DNA of 21,988 nt from a bacterium UBP2_UBA2255 (GTDB taxonomy: Bacteria; Edwardsbacteria; AC1; EtOH8): positions 2,988 through 24,975 of the forward strand of contig DDXR01000013.1 of NCBI GenBank assembly GCA_002347565.1, written 5' to 3'. Positions 21,137 through 21,988 of this stretch are shown in pieces (positions within the stretch are counted from its first letter, which is position 1; every line of letters starts with the position of its first letter). The notes beneath the pieces are model-generated. The model was given only the letters and a program-made list of their open reading frames with translations, did not search any database and was not told the origin of the DNA. The position numbers were made by a program, and so were the translations under genes.

Positions 21137-21988
21137 TCAGCGCACCATTACCAGCTTCACCGGCCGGCCGCTGCCCGGCCCGGCGGTGACCAGGTATGCG
21201 CCCGCCGCCGCCGGGCGGCCGCGGTCATCGGTTCCGTCCCACAAGGCCGTCCGTTCGCCGCCGGCGGAGGCTGCGGTCCGCAGCCTCCGGACCAGCTGGC
21301 CGGTCACGGCGTAGATGCGGATGACGGCGTTCTCGCCGCCGCCGCCGGCCAGCAGCGATATCGTTGCCCGGCCGGGCGCCGGGTTGGGGTGCACGCGCAA
21401 GGCCGACGGCTCCCGCACCGGCCGCCGGCCTCCGCCAGCCGCCGTCGCCTTGGGCCATGGGTTGACAAGATCGCTGGCGGCGAACAGGTCGGGCCTGGCC
21501 GAGGCCGGTTCGACCCCGAAACCGGACCACACCAGATGCAGGTTGCCGCGGCCGTCGGCGGCAGCGGCCGGGGCCCGGTTGTCGGCCCAGCCGGCCGTCA
21601 GCGTGGTCTCGGCCGACCATGCGCCGCGCAGCGCCGAGCGCTGCATGATCTGGCAATACCCGCCGCGGTCATCCTCCCAGAACAGGTCGACCAGGCTGTC
21701 GCCCCGGCACGCCAGCACCGGCCAGCGGGAGCGCCACGGGTCGGAGGTGATCCTGACCTCCTGACCCCAGGTACCTGCGGCGCGGTCGAACCGGCGGTAG
21801 TAGATCTCCCCGTCTCCGTGGCGCCAATCCTCCCAGGCCAGGTGGCGGTTGCCGCCGGCATCGCAGGCCAGGCAGGGGGCGTAGGCGCCGGCCGAGGAAT
21901 GGCTGACCGCGCTGTCCTCGCCCCACCCCGCCGGACCCAGTTCCTTGACGTGCGCCTGGAACACGCCGGTGCGGAAGTCCTGCCAGGC
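21137..21988 (-). CDS. Secreted beta-propeller-like protein with C-terminal sorting-type domain (5' end outside window)
   Basis: The last 283 residues of a larger protein are visible; the frame is open to the window edge. Four sialidase-like repeats can be seen, each with a W-x-D/E-x-R-type core: AWQDFRTGVFQAHV, LAWEDWRHGDGEIYYRRF, LFWEDDRGGYCQIM and LVWSGFG. They are spaced 45-60 residues apart, with DAGGN/DGRGN turns before them. This fits a beta-propeller or sialidase-superfamily fold, but no catalytic residues can be judged. A linker leads to a C-terminal domain of about 90 residues: ALRVHPNPAPGRATISL, IRIYAVTGQLVRRL, ALWDGTDDRGRPAAAGAYLV, ending VKLVMVR. This is the typical type IX (type A) or FlgD-like sorting domain. 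It is probably cargo for the PorU/PorV-like pair encoded directly after it (2 nt gap). Enzymatic activity is unknown. Confidence 0.82.
   Translation of the reverse strand, partial: AWQDFRTGVFQAHVKELGPAGWGEDSAVSHSSAGAYAPCLACDAGGNRHLAWEDWRHGDGEIYYRRFDRAAGTWGQEVRITSDPWRSRWPVLACRGDSLVDLFWEDDRGGYCQIMQRSALRGAWSAETTLTAGWADNRAPAAAADGRGNLHLVWSGFGVEPASARPDLFAASDLVNPWPKATAAGGGRRPVREPSALRVHPNPAPGRATISLLAGGGGENAVIRIYAVTGQLVRRLRTAASAGGERTALWDGTDDRGRPAAAGAYLVTAGPGSGRPVKLVMVR

Overview
This is a 22 kb GC-rich window in which every recognisable gene lies on the minus strand. Transcription therefore runs from the right end to the left end. The content suggests a Gram-negative, probably anaerobic bacterium. The evidence is an outer-membrane beta-barrel protein with a signal peptide, a gingipain/PorU-like C25 peptidase, two proteins with C-terminal domains like type IX secretion sorting signals, a tungsten/molybdenum aldehyde:ferredoxin oxidoreductase, two ferredoxins, and a membrane pyrophosphatase. 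The PorU/PorV pairing points towards the Bacteroidetes/FCB side of the tree or one of the related GC-rich candidate phyla. No rRNA or other strong marker is present, so the lineage is not fixed.

Layout in the direction of transcription: (1) 21988-15385 is a secretion/cell-surface operon: a 5'-truncated beta-propeller-like surface protein with a C-terminal sorting-type domain, a 1595-residue C25 peptidase (PorU-like), and a PorV-like outer-membrane protein. It ends at a symmetrical terminator at 15123-15148. (2) 15059-10539 is the translation operon: promoter, leader hairpin, rplM, rpsI, rpsB (with a Gly/Arg-rich tail), tsf, pyrH, frr and a 55-residue ferredoxin, closed by a strong hairpin. 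(3) 10525-4138 is a mixed operon: a strong promoter so close to uppS that the mRNA looks leaderless, then uppS, cdsA, nadB, an EamA/DMT transporter, a four-cluster ferredoxin and aldehyde ferredoxin oxidoreductase. (4) 4125-801 is the pyrimidine operon: promoter, a complete PyrR-type attenuator (binding loop, antiterminator, terminator), a 358-nt non-coding spacer carrying dispersed repeat units, then pyrR-pyrB-pyrC with overlapping genes, ending at a GC-rich hairpin. (5) 718-1 is the promoter and first 209 codons of hppA, cut by the window edge.

Four sigma70-like promoters have -35 elements TTGACT, TTGACA or TTGAAA and 17-18 bp spacers, so housekeeping transcription signals are easy to read. 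pyrH (in the translation operon) and pyrRBC both serve UMP/UTP supply. The last two genes of operon 3 overlap and probably form one enzyme. The most interesting parts are the PorU/PorV/cargo cluster, the fully drawable PyrR attenuator with its repeat-filled spacer, short tandem repeats captured inside two conserved genes, the RGG-like tail on ribosomal protein S2, and the probable leaderless uppS transcript.
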